From NCBI GenBank assembly GCA_001304015.1, contig LJUY01000014.1, positions 1 through 53,310 on the forward strand: 53,310 nt of DNA. The letters run 5' to 3'. The notes under the pieces were generated by a model, which saw only the letters and a program-made list of their open reading frames with translations, was not told the DNA's origin and did no database searches. A program made the translations under genes and the position numbers. Source of the DNA: a candidate division Zixibacteria bacterium SM23_81. Its GTDB lineage: Bacteria > SM23-81. Positions 8,649 to 17,436 of the stretch are shown in pieces; the stretch's first letter is position 1; the number at the start of each line of letters is the position of its first letter.

Positions 8649-8822
8649 GTGATCGTCTTCCGCCAAGAGCTCTGCGACCATTGTGGCACCTGTGTGAGTG
8701 TCTGCCCCCAGGACGCCATTGTGCTTTACGAAAAAAAGATCCAGCTTGTGTCGGAGCGATGTGACGGTTGTCGTCGTTGTCTCATCGTGTGCCCTGTGCG
8801 AGCTGTGGAGGTACAGGAATGA
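8649..8822 (+). CDS. 2[4Fe-4S] ferredoxin
   Basis: A 57-residue bacterial-type ferredoxin with two binding motifs: C-D-H-C-G-T-C-V-S-V-C-P near the N-terminus and C-D-G-C-R-R-C-L-I-V-C-P in the second half. Each has the CxxCxxCxxxCP pattern for a [4Fe-4S] cluster. GTG is chosen as start because AAAGAGG sits six bases upstream and the predicted transcript begins after the alternative TTG at 8619. Its TGA overlaps the ATG of the flavoprotein gene (ATGA), so the two are translationally coupled. This suggests that the ferredoxin is the electron donor of that reductase, as reported for archaeal geranylgeranyl reductase and its ferredoxin. Confidence 0.88.
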   Translation: MIVFRQELCDHCGTCVSVCPQDAIVLYEKKIQLVSERCDGCRRCLIVCPVRAVEVQE

Positions 8823-10009
8823 TGCAGCGCCGTCGAGTGGATGTGGTGGTGATTGGCGCGGGTCCAGCTGGATCTATGGCCGCCGCAGAACTGGCCAAGA
8901 GGGGGCTAAAGGTGCTCTTGGTAGACAAGCGAAGCCAGGTAGGAGTTCCGGTGCGATGTGCTGAGGGTGTTGGTAAGGTTGGGCTTATGCGCTACTTTGC
9001 TATTCGACCCCAGTGGATTTCGGCGGAAACTGACACTGTGCGGCTTTATGCTCCCAACGGGGATTACCTCCAGCTCAATCAAGGCATGCAGGGCTTGATA
9101 TTGAACCGTAGAGTTTTTGATGCAGATCTCGCCAAATGGGCCGCAGAGGCTGGAGCACAGCTCTGTTTGCAGACATATGCCTGTGGCCTTTTGATGGACA
9201 GGGGATGGGTCCGGGGGGCGCAACTGCAAGGACCTAAAGGCCGCTTATCTGTCCGCGCTAAGCTTATTATCGCCGCCGACGGGGTTGAGTCTCGCGTGGC
9301 TCGCTGGGCGGGGGTCGACACGACTCTGGCTCTTAAGGATGTGGAGAGCTGTGCTCAGTATCTCATGGGCGGGCTCGAGTTGGATCCTCCACGCTGTGAG
9401 TTTTATTTCGGCCGTCAAGTGGCTCCTGGAGGCTATGCCTGGATCTTTCCCAAGGGGCTCAGCAGAGCCAATGTGGGTGTGGGCATCTCGGGAAATTATG
9501 CCGGAAGGCGCACGGCCAAGGAGTATCTGGACGATTTTGTGGCCAGGGTTGTCCCTGGCGGAGAAAAAATGGGATTCGTGACCGGGGGCGTCCCCGTGAG
9601 CAGGGTCCTGAAAAAAGTCTATGGCCCCGGGCTTTTGATAGTTGGCGATGCGGCTCGTCAGTCGAATCCTCTGTCGGGTGGGGGCATCATCCCGGCTCTG
9701 GAAGCGGGCCGCCTGGCTGCCAGAGTGGCTGTCCAAGCCCTGGCTGAAGACGATCTTTCAGAGCGCTCTCTTTGTCGATATCAGAAGGCTTGGAACCAGT
9801 CTCTGGGGCAATCGTATGCTCGGCACTATCGCCTTAAGGAAGCCGTAACTCGTCTTCCAGACAAAACCCTCAATGCCACCGCCAGGACACTGCGCGCTAC
9901 CGAGCCTCATCGGCTGACTCTGTTTCAAATTTTCATGACGGCCCTGAGAAACAGACCTAGTCTCATCCTTGATATTCGTCATCTTTTTCGATCCCGGGAG
10001 CCGGATTGA
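8819..10009 (+). CDS. Geranylgeranyl reductase family FAD enzyme
   Basis: A 396-residue FAD-dependent reductase of the geranylgeranyl reductase / digeranylgeranylglycerophospholipid reductase family, which saturates double bonds in isoprenoid chains. Visible: Rossmann motif VVVIGAGPAGS (about 10-20), the cysteine motif VRCAEGVGKVG near 45, the family signature GGYAWIFPKG near 205, and the second FAD motif LLIVGDAARQSNPLSGGGI near 275. The start is ATG 8819, with GGAGG upstream and an ATGA overlap with the ferredoxin stop; a second ATG follows immediately. Possible substrates are quinone side chains, polyprenyl carriers or ether lipids; the sequence cannot decide. The 3' end overlaps the convergent PHP gene by 47 bases. 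Confidence 0.88.
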   Translation: MMQRRRVDVVVIGAGPAGSMAAAELAKRGLKVLLVDKRSQVGVPVRCAEGVGKVGLMRYFAIRPQWISAETDTVRLYAPNGDYLQLNQGMQGLILNRRVFDADLAKWAAEAGAQLCLQTYACGLLMDRGWVRGAQLQGPKGRLSVRAKLIIAADGVESRVARWAGVDTTLALKDVESCAQYLMGGLELDPPRCEFYFGRQVAPGGYAWIFPKGLSRANVGVGISGNYAGRRTAKEYLDDFVARVVPGGEKMGFVTGGVPVSRVLKKVYGPGLLIVGDAARQSNPLSGGGIIPALEAGRLAARVAVQALAEDDLSERSLCRYQKAWNQSLGQSYARHYRLKEAVTRLPDKTLNATARTLRATEPHRLTLFQIFMTALRNRPSLILDIRHLFRSREPD

Positions 10010-11621
10010 TCCAGATGGGATTGGTAAAGGCGCGCCATGTTCTCTCTCCAGCCGCTGTTTCCACCTCCAGTCGAAAATAAGAACTCCTTCTTATCGTGAT
10101 GTATCTCTCCTTCAGATTCACTTTGGTTTGATCTTGGAAATCCCGCCCTCTGCGCAGATTGCGAATTCTCTTCTCTCTGCCACCGATCTCCCCACAGTAC
10201 AGATCGATGCGCTCCAAGGCACCGAATTCTCTTGAGGTTTTAGCCAGAATTTCTACTGTAATCTCCTGTCCCGATATTGACTGGCCCAGGAAAGCTCGTT
10301 GGCCTCGTTCATTCTGGACTTGAAAGGTGGCGAAGGGACCGTCGGTAGTTATGGCCTGCCCCTTGCGCAGGGCGAGGAGCAGCGCCTCGTGGCTCACTCC
10401 CCCCGGACAGTATAGATGGGTTCGAACCCGACCGAAGACCTGTTTCCCGGATTCCCTCAGAGCTATAAAGGGGAGTCTCAATTGACGAAATCGGTTGAAG
10501 TTGCCATGAGCGTCGTTGCCGCCGATGATGAACAACCGCTTTCCTCGAAGCAACAGCTGAATCCAGCGAGCCAATCCCCTGGCCAGTCCGTGATCCCTCG
10601 TGCCATTCCAGATCTGAAGGCCGGACAATCCTGGGAGTGTATAATCCTTCATCGACCAGGGGCCCCGCCGGAGCAGAATCTTCTCCAGGATTGAGCCGAA
10701 CTCCTCGGGATGGGCCGCATAGGCTAATCCGCCAGCCCGGCCGATGATCTCCAGAGCCTCCCTTAAATTCAGGGTGGGTTCAGTGCGCAGCCAGTGCTCG
10801 GCGCTATCTCCGGATCCGGGAATGAAGTTGGGCACTCCATAGGCTAACAGGTGAACGTTTCTGTTGCGGGCATTTCCGCAGGAGACCTCCTCGCCAAGAA
10901 GGGTGACAAAGTCTTTCTCTCGCTGGTTCAGATTCGAGATCCGACGGACCAGTTCGCGCCACTTTTTCAGCTCTGGGTCATGGGCCAAAGGATTTCGCGG
11001 CTGGTCATCCAGATCGTAGGAGTGGTCTGTGATGGCCGTCCAGCTGAGCCCCATGGCCCTGGCCATCTGTCCCGTGGCCTCAGGGGGTGCCCCGAACTCG
11101 GCCTGGTCCTCGGTGAAGGAACTATGGATGTGGGGATCTCCTGGATGCCAGTCCGACATGTTGGGGAGAGGGTCGCAGGCCAACATCGTTTGCAGCGAGG
11201 CATGGGAAAGTCGTCGATAGTTGTCGTTGTAAAAGCGAAAAGTGCGACCTCGACGCCGGCCCAAGAAGAGGACGTCGATCCTGACGGGCCCAGGCGGAAT
11301 TTCCTCGTGAGGGAATTCCAAGATGCGGTGCCAGAAGTGCGCTTTGATGGGCTCTGGGTCCAAGGGGAAGGATCGAGATAGGCTGCCTTTTCCGCCCCAT
11401 TGAGCTGTGACGACGATCTCATCCAGAAAAATGGGGTATTGATCGGCGTCCTTGATGAGGCAAAGGATCGGGATTTTCTGCCCGGGTTCAATCCGCCAGG
11501 GCAAATCGGCGATGATCTCGGGGAAATCGGTGCGCACTAGGCTAAAACCAAGACGGAATGTATAATGGATCTCTGCATAGAGGATCATGAGGGCAGGAGG
11601 CAAAGAGAAGATGGCGTCCAT
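9963..11621 (-). CDS. PHP-domain metal-dependent phosphoesterase
   Basis: A 552-residue protein with a beta-rich N-terminal domain (1-155), a PHP phosphoesterase domain (about 160-400) and a C-terminal beta domain. PHP metal ligands are visible: GDPHIHSSFTED, AITDHSYDL, LLGEEVSC, HLLAYG, AYAAHPEE and GGNDAHG. This is the CehA/McbA-like group of long PHP proteins rather than the histidinol-phosphatase group. There is no signal peptide. It is the last gene of the eight-gene minus-strand operon, 33 bases after the DUF3108 gene, so it may hydrolyse a phosphoester in the glycan or lipid pathway. Its end overlaps the reductase gene tail-to-tail. Confidence 0.82.
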   Translation of the reverse strand: MDAIFSLPPALMILYAEIHYTFRLGFSLVRTDFPEIIADLPWRIEPGQKIPILCLIKDADQYPIFLDEIVVTAQWGGKGSLSRSFPLDPEPIKAHFWHRILEFPHEEIPPGPVRIDVLFLGRRRGRTFRFYNDNYRRLSHASLQTMLACDPLPNMSDWHPGDPHIHSSFTEDQAEFGAPPEATGQMARAMGLSWTAITDHSYDLDDQPRNPLAHDPELKKWRELVRRISNLNQREKDFVTLLGEEVSCGNARNRNVHLLAYGVPNFIPGSGDSAEHWLRTEPTLNLREALEIIGRAGGLAYAAHPEEFGSILEKILLRRGPWSMKDYTLPGLSGLQIWNGTRDHGLARGLARWIQLLLRGKRLFIIGGNDAHGNFNRFRQLRLPFIALRESGKQVFGRVRTHLYCPGGVSHEALLLALRKGQAITTDGPFATFQVQNERGQRAFLGQSISGQEITVEILAKTSREFGALERIDLYCGEIGGREKRIRNLRRGRDFQDQTKVNLKERYITIRRSSYFRLEVETAAGERTWRAFTNPIWINPAPGIEKDDEYQG

Positions 11622-11654
11622 AGGCGTCCTTGCGTGAGAGGGTTTCTTTCCGGG

Positions 11655-12422
11655 TCAGTCTGTCGTGGAGAATACCGCTTTGATGAAGAAGGGGGAAAAG
11701 CGGTATTGGGCCTTCAGGGGAATTCTTTGCTCATCGTCGGAGAACCAGATGGTTAATTTGGTTCTCTCTTTCACGAGGTTGTTGGTAAGCACATCGGATG
11801 CTCTTCTAGTTCGTTGAGCCTGCTTCGGGCTCAGGAAACGGACCATCACTTTGATAGCTATGTGGACATCCCGACGGGACTTGACTCGCTCTCGACCCAA
11901 AACCGTGGCGCGCACTACCCAAAGTTGTCCGTCTAGATCCATTGGGGAGTCGATCACCTGATTTTCTTTAAGCGGTTGGCCACGAAGCGCATACAGAGCG
12001 GAAAACAGATCGCGAACGTCTCGGGGAACAGACACCGGCTCTTCTCCGTCGGCAATGGCCTGACCGTTTTGATATCTCACCACGCGTTGGAGGTCAACTC
12101 CCGGCTCGCGGATATGCCGCTCATAGCGCGAAGTTCGAAAATGGGGCCAGGTGAAGAAAGAATCGTAGCGATTGTCCACCGGATAGAGGAGGGAATAGAA
12201 GGGTGTACTTTTTGCCGTGATGGCCAGGTGATAGCTGGATTGATCGCCCTCCAAAGTCTCTTGTGTGACCTGAAGGGTGGCTATGGCCACCGGGATGTTC
12301 AGAAAGGTGATCTCGGCGGTGAGTTGTTCGCCGAGGAACGGCGGCTGAGCCTTGGCCGTTCCCAAGGAGGAGATGACGAAGAAGAAAGCCGCTGCAGCGT
12401 GAAGTATGCGCTTTTTCCTCAC
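11655..12422 (-). CDS. DUF3108 periplasmic protein
   Basis: A 255-residue exported protein with a signal peptide (RKKRILHAAAAFFFVISS, cleavage likely after AKA near 25) and the beta-rich layout of the DUF3108 family: a GE.LT.EI start, a YPVDNRYDSFF segment, an F.....R segment, and a C-terminal LTIWFSDDEQRIPLKA block. The family's function is unknown; a lipid-binding, envelope-related beta structure is often assumed. The GTG start overlaps the stop of the flippase-like gene (GTGA), indicating translational coupling in the operon. Confidence 0.75.
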   Translation of the reverse strand: MRKKRILHAAAAFFFVISSLGTAKAQPPFLGEQLTAEITFLNIPVAIATLQVTQETLEGDQSSYHLAITAKSTPFYSLLYPVDNRYDSFFTWPHFRTSRYERHIREPGVDLQRVVRYQNGQAIADGEEPVSVPRDVRDLFSALYALRGQPLKENQVIDSPMDLDGQLWVVRATVLGRERVKSRRDVHIAIKVMVRFLSPKQAQRTRRASDVLTNNLVKERTKLTIWFSDDEQRIPLKAQYRFSPFFIKAVFSTTD

Positions 12423-13369
12423 GTGTTTTTCTCCTTTAAAGGTGTCTGTTGGGAGCCGATTTTATGAACAAAGGCCAATCCGCATAGGCCGGGGATGAGG
12501 ATGTTGATGGTGAACAATAACAACGCAGCTCCCAAAGCTGAGGGCTCTTGTACCCCAAATCGCGAGAAGAATAGAACTGCAGCCCCCTCTCGAACTCCCA
12601 AACCGCCCAACGTGATGGGCAGGGAATTAACCAACATCAACAGGGGAAAACAAATGGCCATAACTCTGAAGTTCACCTGCTCGAAGGCCAAAAGCAGTAG
12701 GTAAAATTGGGTCGAGTAGACCAGAAAATAGAACAAAGACATCACCAGTAGCACCACGATGCGTCGGCTTCCCAGTGTTTGGATACCCTCTAAAAAGAGG
12801 TCAACTTTATCTTTCAAAGGGAGAACGCGAGCCAGTTTTTGGGCGCTGGTTATTAGGAACCGTGGCTCAGACGCGGCCAGGATGAACAAACTGAAGACTC
12901 CCATAACGGGCACATAGTATACCTTAGGGTACAGAAGGGATATGCTAAGCCCGCTCATGAGGACGATGATGCTAAATGCCGACAACTTATCTATGGCTAC
13001 CAGTCCCATCACTTTCAGCTTGCGTTCCCCCTGAATGAACAGAGCCCGTGAGAACTCACCCATCCGGCCGGGGATGGCTAATACAAAAAGATACCCTCCG
13101 ATGACCGAGCGGATTAGCTCCCCTCTGGTTACTTTGGCCGATGGGGTCAGCAGGTAGCGCCATTTGATGATCTGCACTGCGAAGTTCACCGTGACCAGAA
13201 ATGCCGCGCCGGCGAAGGGCACAGGCCTTATATGACTAAAAGCAGCGGTGATCTCTCTCAAGTTAACTCGCAGCAGGACGACGAACAGGAGCAGAGGAGC
13301 TCCTATCACGCGCAGGATGTTGATAAGCCTCCTGCCAATCACTCTGGTGCCAGCGTTTCCTCCCAGCAT
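12419..13369 (-). CDS. Flippase-like membrane protein (LPG synthase TM / UPF0104)
   Basis: A 316-residue polytopic membrane protein with about eight hydrophobic segments and the family signatures: an early R..IKWRYLL, GGYLFVLAIPGRMGEFSRA (about 90-110), DKLSAFS, and near the C-terminus LPITLGGLGVREGAAVLFF. The family includes the membrane domain of lysylphosphatidylglycerol synthase and AglD-like proteins, which act on lipid-linked substrates. In this operon it may move or modify a lipid-linked glycan. AAGGAGG precedes the ATG. The stop overlaps the DUF3108 start, and 10 bases separate it from the upstream radical SAM gene. A diverged paralogue is at 48846-49850. Confidence 0.85.
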   Translation of the reverse strand: MLGGNAGTRVIGRRLINILRVIGAPLLLFVVLLRVNLREITAAFSHIRPVPFAGAAFLVTVNFAVQIIKWRYLLTPSAKVTRGELIRSVIGGYLFVLAIPGRMGEFSRALFIQGERKLKVMGLVAIDKLSAFSIIVLMSGLSISLLYPKVYYVPVMGVFSLFILAASEPRFLITSAQKLARVLPLKDKVDLFLEGIQTLGSRRIVVLLVMSLFYFLVYSTQFYLLLLAFEQVNFRVMAICFPLLMLVNSLPITLGGLGVREGAAVLFFSRFGVQEPSALGAALLLFTINILIPGLCGLAFVHKIGSQQTPLKEKNT

Positions 13370-13379
13370 CTGGCCTCCT

Positions 13380-14444
13380 TCAAACGCCCTCCTTCCTGAG
13401 CACCAGCCTTGTGAGCCCCTCGGAGCAGTTCTGGCAAAGAGGCAATCGTGCCCTCCCGCTCAAAATGCGACGGCGAAATGCTTGGTATTTTTCCCCTCGC
13501 CAAATTTGAGTCAGACTGTGAGATTGGAAGACGTTGCCCAGGGGTAAAGTGTTGTCCTTATCGAAACAGCAGGCGCATACCGTACCGTCGCTGTTGATGA
13601 CCGGGCAAAACCAGATCCAGCGACAGTTATCCCGAGCACTGCCCTTAAGCTGAAGGGAGTTATCATCCAGGGTATAACGGCGATGGACACTCCGGTTGGG
13701 GAGATATCGGCGACCCTCATCGGGACTGTCCACTTGCACAGTTTTAAGGGAAATCTTGTTTGCCCGGAGGTCCCGAGCGAGAGAACGAAAAGTCTCTATT
13801 TCGTGCTGATTATGTTTCATGATGAGAAACTGGAGCTCGATGTAGGGCCGGGATGAGCGCAGGCGCTTCTTGGCCATGCCCAAGTTGCGGATGCCCCTGA
13901 TGACCCGTTGGAAATCGCCGCCTTTCCTATATTTCTGGTAGGTCTCCTGAGTGGCCCCATCCATGGAGATAATCAGGTCGTCCAACCCCGAGGTCACCAG
14001 CAGCTCAGCTCCTTCTCGGCTGTCTAAAAAATGACCGTTGGTACTGGTCAAGACCACCATCTTTTTGGCTTTGGCATAGCGAATCATGGGCAATAGATCA
14101 GGGTTAAGAAAGGGCTCTCCCTGGTTCCAAAGCGTCAGGTGAATTAAATAAGGTCCCATCTCATCTATGATTTGACGGAACCATTCCAGGGACATATGGC
14201 CCTGATTTCGCGTCAATTTGTTTGCTCCCACCGCACAGAGAGGGCAGTGCAGGTTGCACAAGCTGGACGGCTCCACCATGAGCATGAAGGGGCGACCCCA
14301 GATGATAGGCCGTCGAAGCAAACTGGAAAAAAGATATGAAGCAAAAACTTGGAGGATATTTACCACTTGGCCCGGGGTTATTGGAGTGGTTAGGACTCGC
14401 CGGCAAAGGGTCAAAAAACGTCTCCAACGAGCAGTGGAGCTCAT
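13380..14444 (-). CDS. Radical SAM/SPASM enzyme
   Basis: A 354-residue radical SAM protein. The cluster motif CNLHCPLC gives C63, C67 and C70; it is followed by a glycine-rich SAM site with LWNQGEPFLNPDL. The C-terminal SPASM region reads C.FPVI.SDG.VCACCFD, LGNVFQ, IWRG, then CQNC, ligands for at least one auxiliary Fe-S cluster. The frame is open about 100 codons further upstream, but that overlaps the deacetylase gene. The ATG at 14444 has GGAGGG nine bases ahead and an ATGA overlap with the deacetylase stop. The substrate is unknown; the enzyme resembles the SPASM proteins found in polysaccharide and lipid loci. Confidence 0.85.
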   Translation of the reverse strand: MSSTARWRRFLTLCRRVLTTPITPGQVVNILQVFASYLFSSLLRRPIIWGRPFMLMVEPSSLCNLHCPLCAVGANKLTRNQGHMSLEWFRQIIDEMGPYLIHLTLWNQGEPFLNPDLLPMIRYAKAKKMVVLTSTNGHFLDSREGAELLVTSGLDDLIISMDGATQETYQKYRKGGDFQRVIRGIRNLGMAKKRLRSSRPYIELQFLIMKHNQHEIETFRSLARDLRANKISLKTVQVDSPDEGRRYLPNRSVHRRYTLDDNSLQLKGSARDNCRWIWFCPVINSDGTVCACCFDKDNTLPLGNVFQSHSLTQIWRGEKYQAFRRRILSGRARLPLCQNCSEGLTRLVLRKEGV

Positions 14445-15169
14445 TGGTTTATTGCCCTCCTTTCGTTCACCCTTCGATGTGTGACTAGCTCTGTGAGGGT
14501 GACCAAGCAGTAACCCAGCTCTCGCAGCCCACGGATGATCTCCGGCAGGGCTTGGACCGTCTGGTCGCGGTCTTCCCTTGGGTCGTTGTACTTGGCATCG
14601 TGCAGCAGCACTATGGCTCCATCCTCGGCTTTGGTCAGCACTCGCCGGACGATGAGCCCGGCTGGTGGTCGCCTCCAATCCCCCGGAGAGATGGTCCACA
14701 AGACAGTTTGCATGCCCAGACGAGAGGCCAATACCAGGGCTCTCCACCCACTCAGGCCTCTGGGAGGTCGAAAGAACCTGGGCTTCTGGCCGGTGATACG
14801 CTGGATGGCCTGTGAGGTTTTGACCATCTCGCTCCTGACACGCTCCCCGGAGGTGAAAATAAGGCGTTCATGCCCGTAGGTGTGATTGCCAATTGTATGG
14901 CCATGGGCGAACATCTTTTGAATCAGTTTGGGGTATCGTTCCACGTTGCGGCCCAATGGAAAGAAGGTGGCTGGTGTTTGGTGACGGCGAAGGATTTCTA
15001 AAATCTGCGGCGTGTAAATGGGGTGTGGGCCGTCATCAAACGTCAGGGCCACAGAAGCATCTCCAGCTCTTCCTCGCCAGATGGTCTGGCGCAGAGAAGG
15101 GACCAGGAGCTGGGCGAAATCAAGGGCCGCGCCGCCAGCATTGGTCAAGATCTGAAAACCTGCCTTCAC
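14441..15169 (-). CDS. NodB-type polysaccharide deacetylase
   Basis: A 242-residue NodB-homology protein. Motif 1 is TFDDGPH (catalytic D45, metal D46), motif 2 is HTIGNHTYGH (two metal histidines), motif 3 is RFFRPPRG, and a late LLHD appears near 205. Such enzymes remove N- or O-acetyl groups from glycans. There is no clear signal peptide, so it may act in the cytoplasm on a lipid- or nucleotide-linked sugar. The start is GTG at 15169 with GGGGAG upstream, overlapping the preceding stop (GTGA). It is sandwiched between two radical SAM genes with overlaps at both ends. Confidence 0.88.
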   Translation of the reverse strand: MKAGFQILTNAGGAALDFAQLLVPSLRQTIWRGRAGDASVALTFDDGPHPIYTPQILEILRRHQTPATFFPLGRNVERYPKLIQKMFAHGHTIGNHTYGHERLIFTSGERVRSEMVKTSQAIQRITGQKPRFFRPPRGLSGWRALVLASRLGMQTVLWTISPGDWRRPPAGLIVRRVLTKAEDGAIVLLHDAKYNDPREDRDQTVQALPEIIRGLRELGYCLVTLTELVTHRRVNERRAINQ

Positions 15170-16269
15170 GATGTATTCTCCCCGGTTCTGAGCCGCGGGG
15201 ACAGACGGTATCCCGTACGCAGACGGTATACCTTGAGCAGCGTGTCCATAAGATCATCGAACGAGGGGGGATGAAAAAGCAGATACCTTTCTGCATAGCA
15301 GCTGGACCAGCACCCTGGGCAATGGCGATATTGCCCCAACCGCTCTCGATAGGTCGGTCCAGAAAATATTTCTGAGAGGTTTTGCTGGAAGAGGTTACCG
15401 ATGGCCTCACCGCGGCATAGGTAGATGTCTCCGTCCTCCATAATCACCGTGCGCGTGGAGAGAACCGGGGAGTCCAGATAGGGGCAGAACCGGGGATAGT
15501 TGTCCTTGGCTGCCTGTTGGATTCCCCGCACGAAGGATTTCAGATTGAGAATGATGGGATTATTGCTGACCAGCTGGAGTACACGTTGCAGGGTTGCACT
15601 GGGTCGTAGAATAAGATGAGTATCCAGCCGAGTGGTCTCGGTGAGGGTGTGATAAAGGCCCACGGTCGCTTTCCAGCCGCACTCGGCGATGGCATCCAGT
15701 AGCTGGGGAACCTGTTCCACATTCTTGTTGTTGATCACGATATTGGCATAGAGTAAGGACTTGGAATGAGAGTTGGCCCGCATTTGAGCGATCTTACGCA
15801 TTCGGTCTGTGACCGTGGTTGAGAAATTCGGGACGCCCCTGAGGTCATCGCCCAGCAAGCCCAGACCGTCCAGGGAGGTCTGGATATTAATATCGTTGTC
15901 CAAGGCCACCTTGGCCACTCGCTCCACGCGCTCGGATTTGTGGTAGAGTCCCGTAACCAGGGTAACGGCCATGGAAAAGGTTTTCCTGGCCTCAAGAAGA
16001 ATTCCCTCAAGATCGGGAACCAGTATAGGCTCTCCACCGCTGAGAAAGCCCACATAGGCCCCATATTCACGGAGGCGTGAGGCCAGCAGCCGAAAGCGCT
16101 TCTGGTCCAAAGAAGGGGGTTCGGTGCGTCTGTTGTAGACGTCACACTGACGGCATCTCTGGGTGCAGAGCCGGGTGAGGCGGATCTCGGTGCTTGTATT
16201 CAATGGCCGGCCTTGCGGCCAATTGACCGTCATCTTCTTCACCAGAGCCAGCGCGCTAACAAAATTCAT
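15166..16269 (-). CDS. Radical SAM/SPASM-like enzyme
   Basis: A 367-residue radical SAM protein with CTQRCRQC (C35, C39, C42), then FLSGGEPILVPDL as the SAM-binding glycine motif and TSLDGLG. The C-terminus has MEDGDIYLCRGEAIGNLFQ and CPGCWSSCYAERY, a short SPASM/twitch-type auxiliary cluster region. The open frame continues upstream, but the ATG at 16269 overlaps the GT2 stop (ATGA) and gives the normal N-terminus. Function unknown; its operon position between glycosyltransferases and a deacetylase suggests radical modification of a sugar or lipid. Confidence 0.83.
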   Translation of the reverse strand: MNFVSALALVKKMTVNWPQGRPLNTSTEIRLTRLCTQRCRQCDVYNRRTEPPSLDQKRFRLLASRLREYGAYVGFLSGGEPILVPDLEGILLEARKTFSMAVTLVTGLYHKSERVERVAKVALDNDINIQTSLDGLGLLGDDLRGVPNFSTTVTDRMRKIAQMRANSHSKSLLYANIVINNKNVEQVPQLLDAIAECGWKATVGLYHTLTETTRLDTHLILRPSATLQRVLQLVSNNPIILNLKSFVRGIQQAAKDNYPRFCPYLDSPVLSTRTVIMEDGDIYLCRGEAIGNLFQQNLSEIFSGPTYRERLGQYRHCPGCWSSCYAERYLLFHPPSFDDLMDTLLKVYRLRTGYRLSPRLRTGENTS

Positions 16270-17435
16270 GTTTTGATCTCTGTGTCGGTCCGGCCCTGCC
16301 GGGCAAACCGCCTGCCTTTCCAGCGGAGCCCGCCTCCCAAGCCGGCCAGCCCCATCACAGCTATGTAAGGAACATGGACCAGTTCCCATAGGGGAAAGAT
16401 GGCCAGCAGATCCCTTCGCCCAAACATCCTGGCCCCTCTCCACAGCACGGCCAGCTCCGAGAGAGCCTTAACTGCCAGGCAGGCCAGGGGGGGGACGACC
16501 CAGCGGCCCAGAGTGAATGTCACAGGGATGGCCACCAGCAGGGAGAGGTTGACCAGGAAAGTGGTCACCAGAAAGATCAGCAGAAAAGGCCCTTGATGAG
16601 GAGCCTTGGAGGCCCAGCGCTTTCTCTGGCGAAAGAAAGCTCTGAGGCCGGCCATGGGCTCAGTCGTGACGAAGGTCTCTGGGTCCGCGCAAAATCGGGT
16701 TGACCAGTTGGTCTTGGCCACCATATGCTGAAGCAGCAGGTCATCGTCGCCGGAGACTAGATGGCGGATCTCCCGAAAGCCGCTGGCCTGCCGAAAAGCC
16801 TCTCGCCGATAGGCGATATTGCCCCCTGAAGCGGAAAAGGCCAATCCCATTCCTATCCCTCCCGCGGCGGCCATAAACAGCGAGAATAGCTCCAGAGCTT
16901 GCAGACGTGCCCAGGCTGAGCCTTTCCGGTTGTCCTGGTTGAGCTGGACCAACCCCGTGACCATGCCAACTGACGGTTCGAAATGCTGAACCAGCCCCTG
17001 TATCCAGGCGGGAGGCACGGTGCAGTCGGCGTCGGTGGCACAGATAATCTCTCCAGCGCTGTTTTCGATGGCTTGATTGAGAGCATATTTCTTGGGTGCC
17101 CATCCTGTTTCCGTTTCCTCCACCTGGATAAGCTGGATGTTGGGGTGTTGCCCGGCGAGCTCACGAATGACCTTTGCGGTTCCATCCGTGGATTGGTCAT
17201 CTACCACCGTGATGTCATAAGGCCCTGTGTAGGACTGCCGCACCAGAGACTCTAGACAAGCGCCGATATAGGCTTCCTCATTTCTGGCAGCCAGGATGAC
17301 CGAGACGGAGGGCGTCGTCCTGTTCAGTCCCTCTCGCAACCTACCCAACCCCACGAAGAAGAGCCAAGTAGTCGCTGAGTAGAAAGCGGTTAACAGCCCT
17401 AAGATGATCCAGGGAAACATGAGCCGTTCTGCCAT
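16266..17435 (-). CDS. Membrane GT2 glycosyltransferase
   Basis: A 389-residue processive-like family 2 glycosyltransferase with an N-terminal membrane helix (about 5-30). The GT-A domain shows SVILAARNEE, VVDDQSTDG, ATDADC (DxD-type), SGDDDLLLQ and QRKRW (the Q-x-x-R-W motif). Two to three C-terminal membrane helices follow. I choose the ATG one base after the upstream stop (17435); an in-frame GTG at 17465 would overlap the upstream gene by 29 bases. It is a tandem paralogue of the next gene (shared HFEPSVG, SA.GGN, YRRE, SGDDDL). Confidence 0.88.
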   Translation of the reverse strand: MAERLMFPWIILGLLTAFYSATTWLFFVGLGRLREGLNRTTPSVSVILAARNEEAYIGACLESLVRQSYTGPYDITVVDDQSTDGTAKVIRELAGQHPNIQLIQVEETETGWAPKKYALNQAIENSAGEIICATDADCTVPPAWIQGLVQHFEPSVGMVTGLVQLNQDNRKGSAWARLQALELFSLFMAAAGGIGMGLAFSASGGNIAYRREAFRQASGFREIRHLVSGDDDLLLQHMVAKTNWSTRFCADPETFVTTEPMAGLRAFFRQRKRWASKAPHQGPFLLIFLVTTFLVNLSLLVAIPVTFTLGRWVVPPLACLAVKALSELAVLWRGARMFGRRDLLAIFPLWELVHVPYIAVMGLAGLGGGLRWKGRRFARQGRTDTEIKT

Positions 17436-17436
17436 T

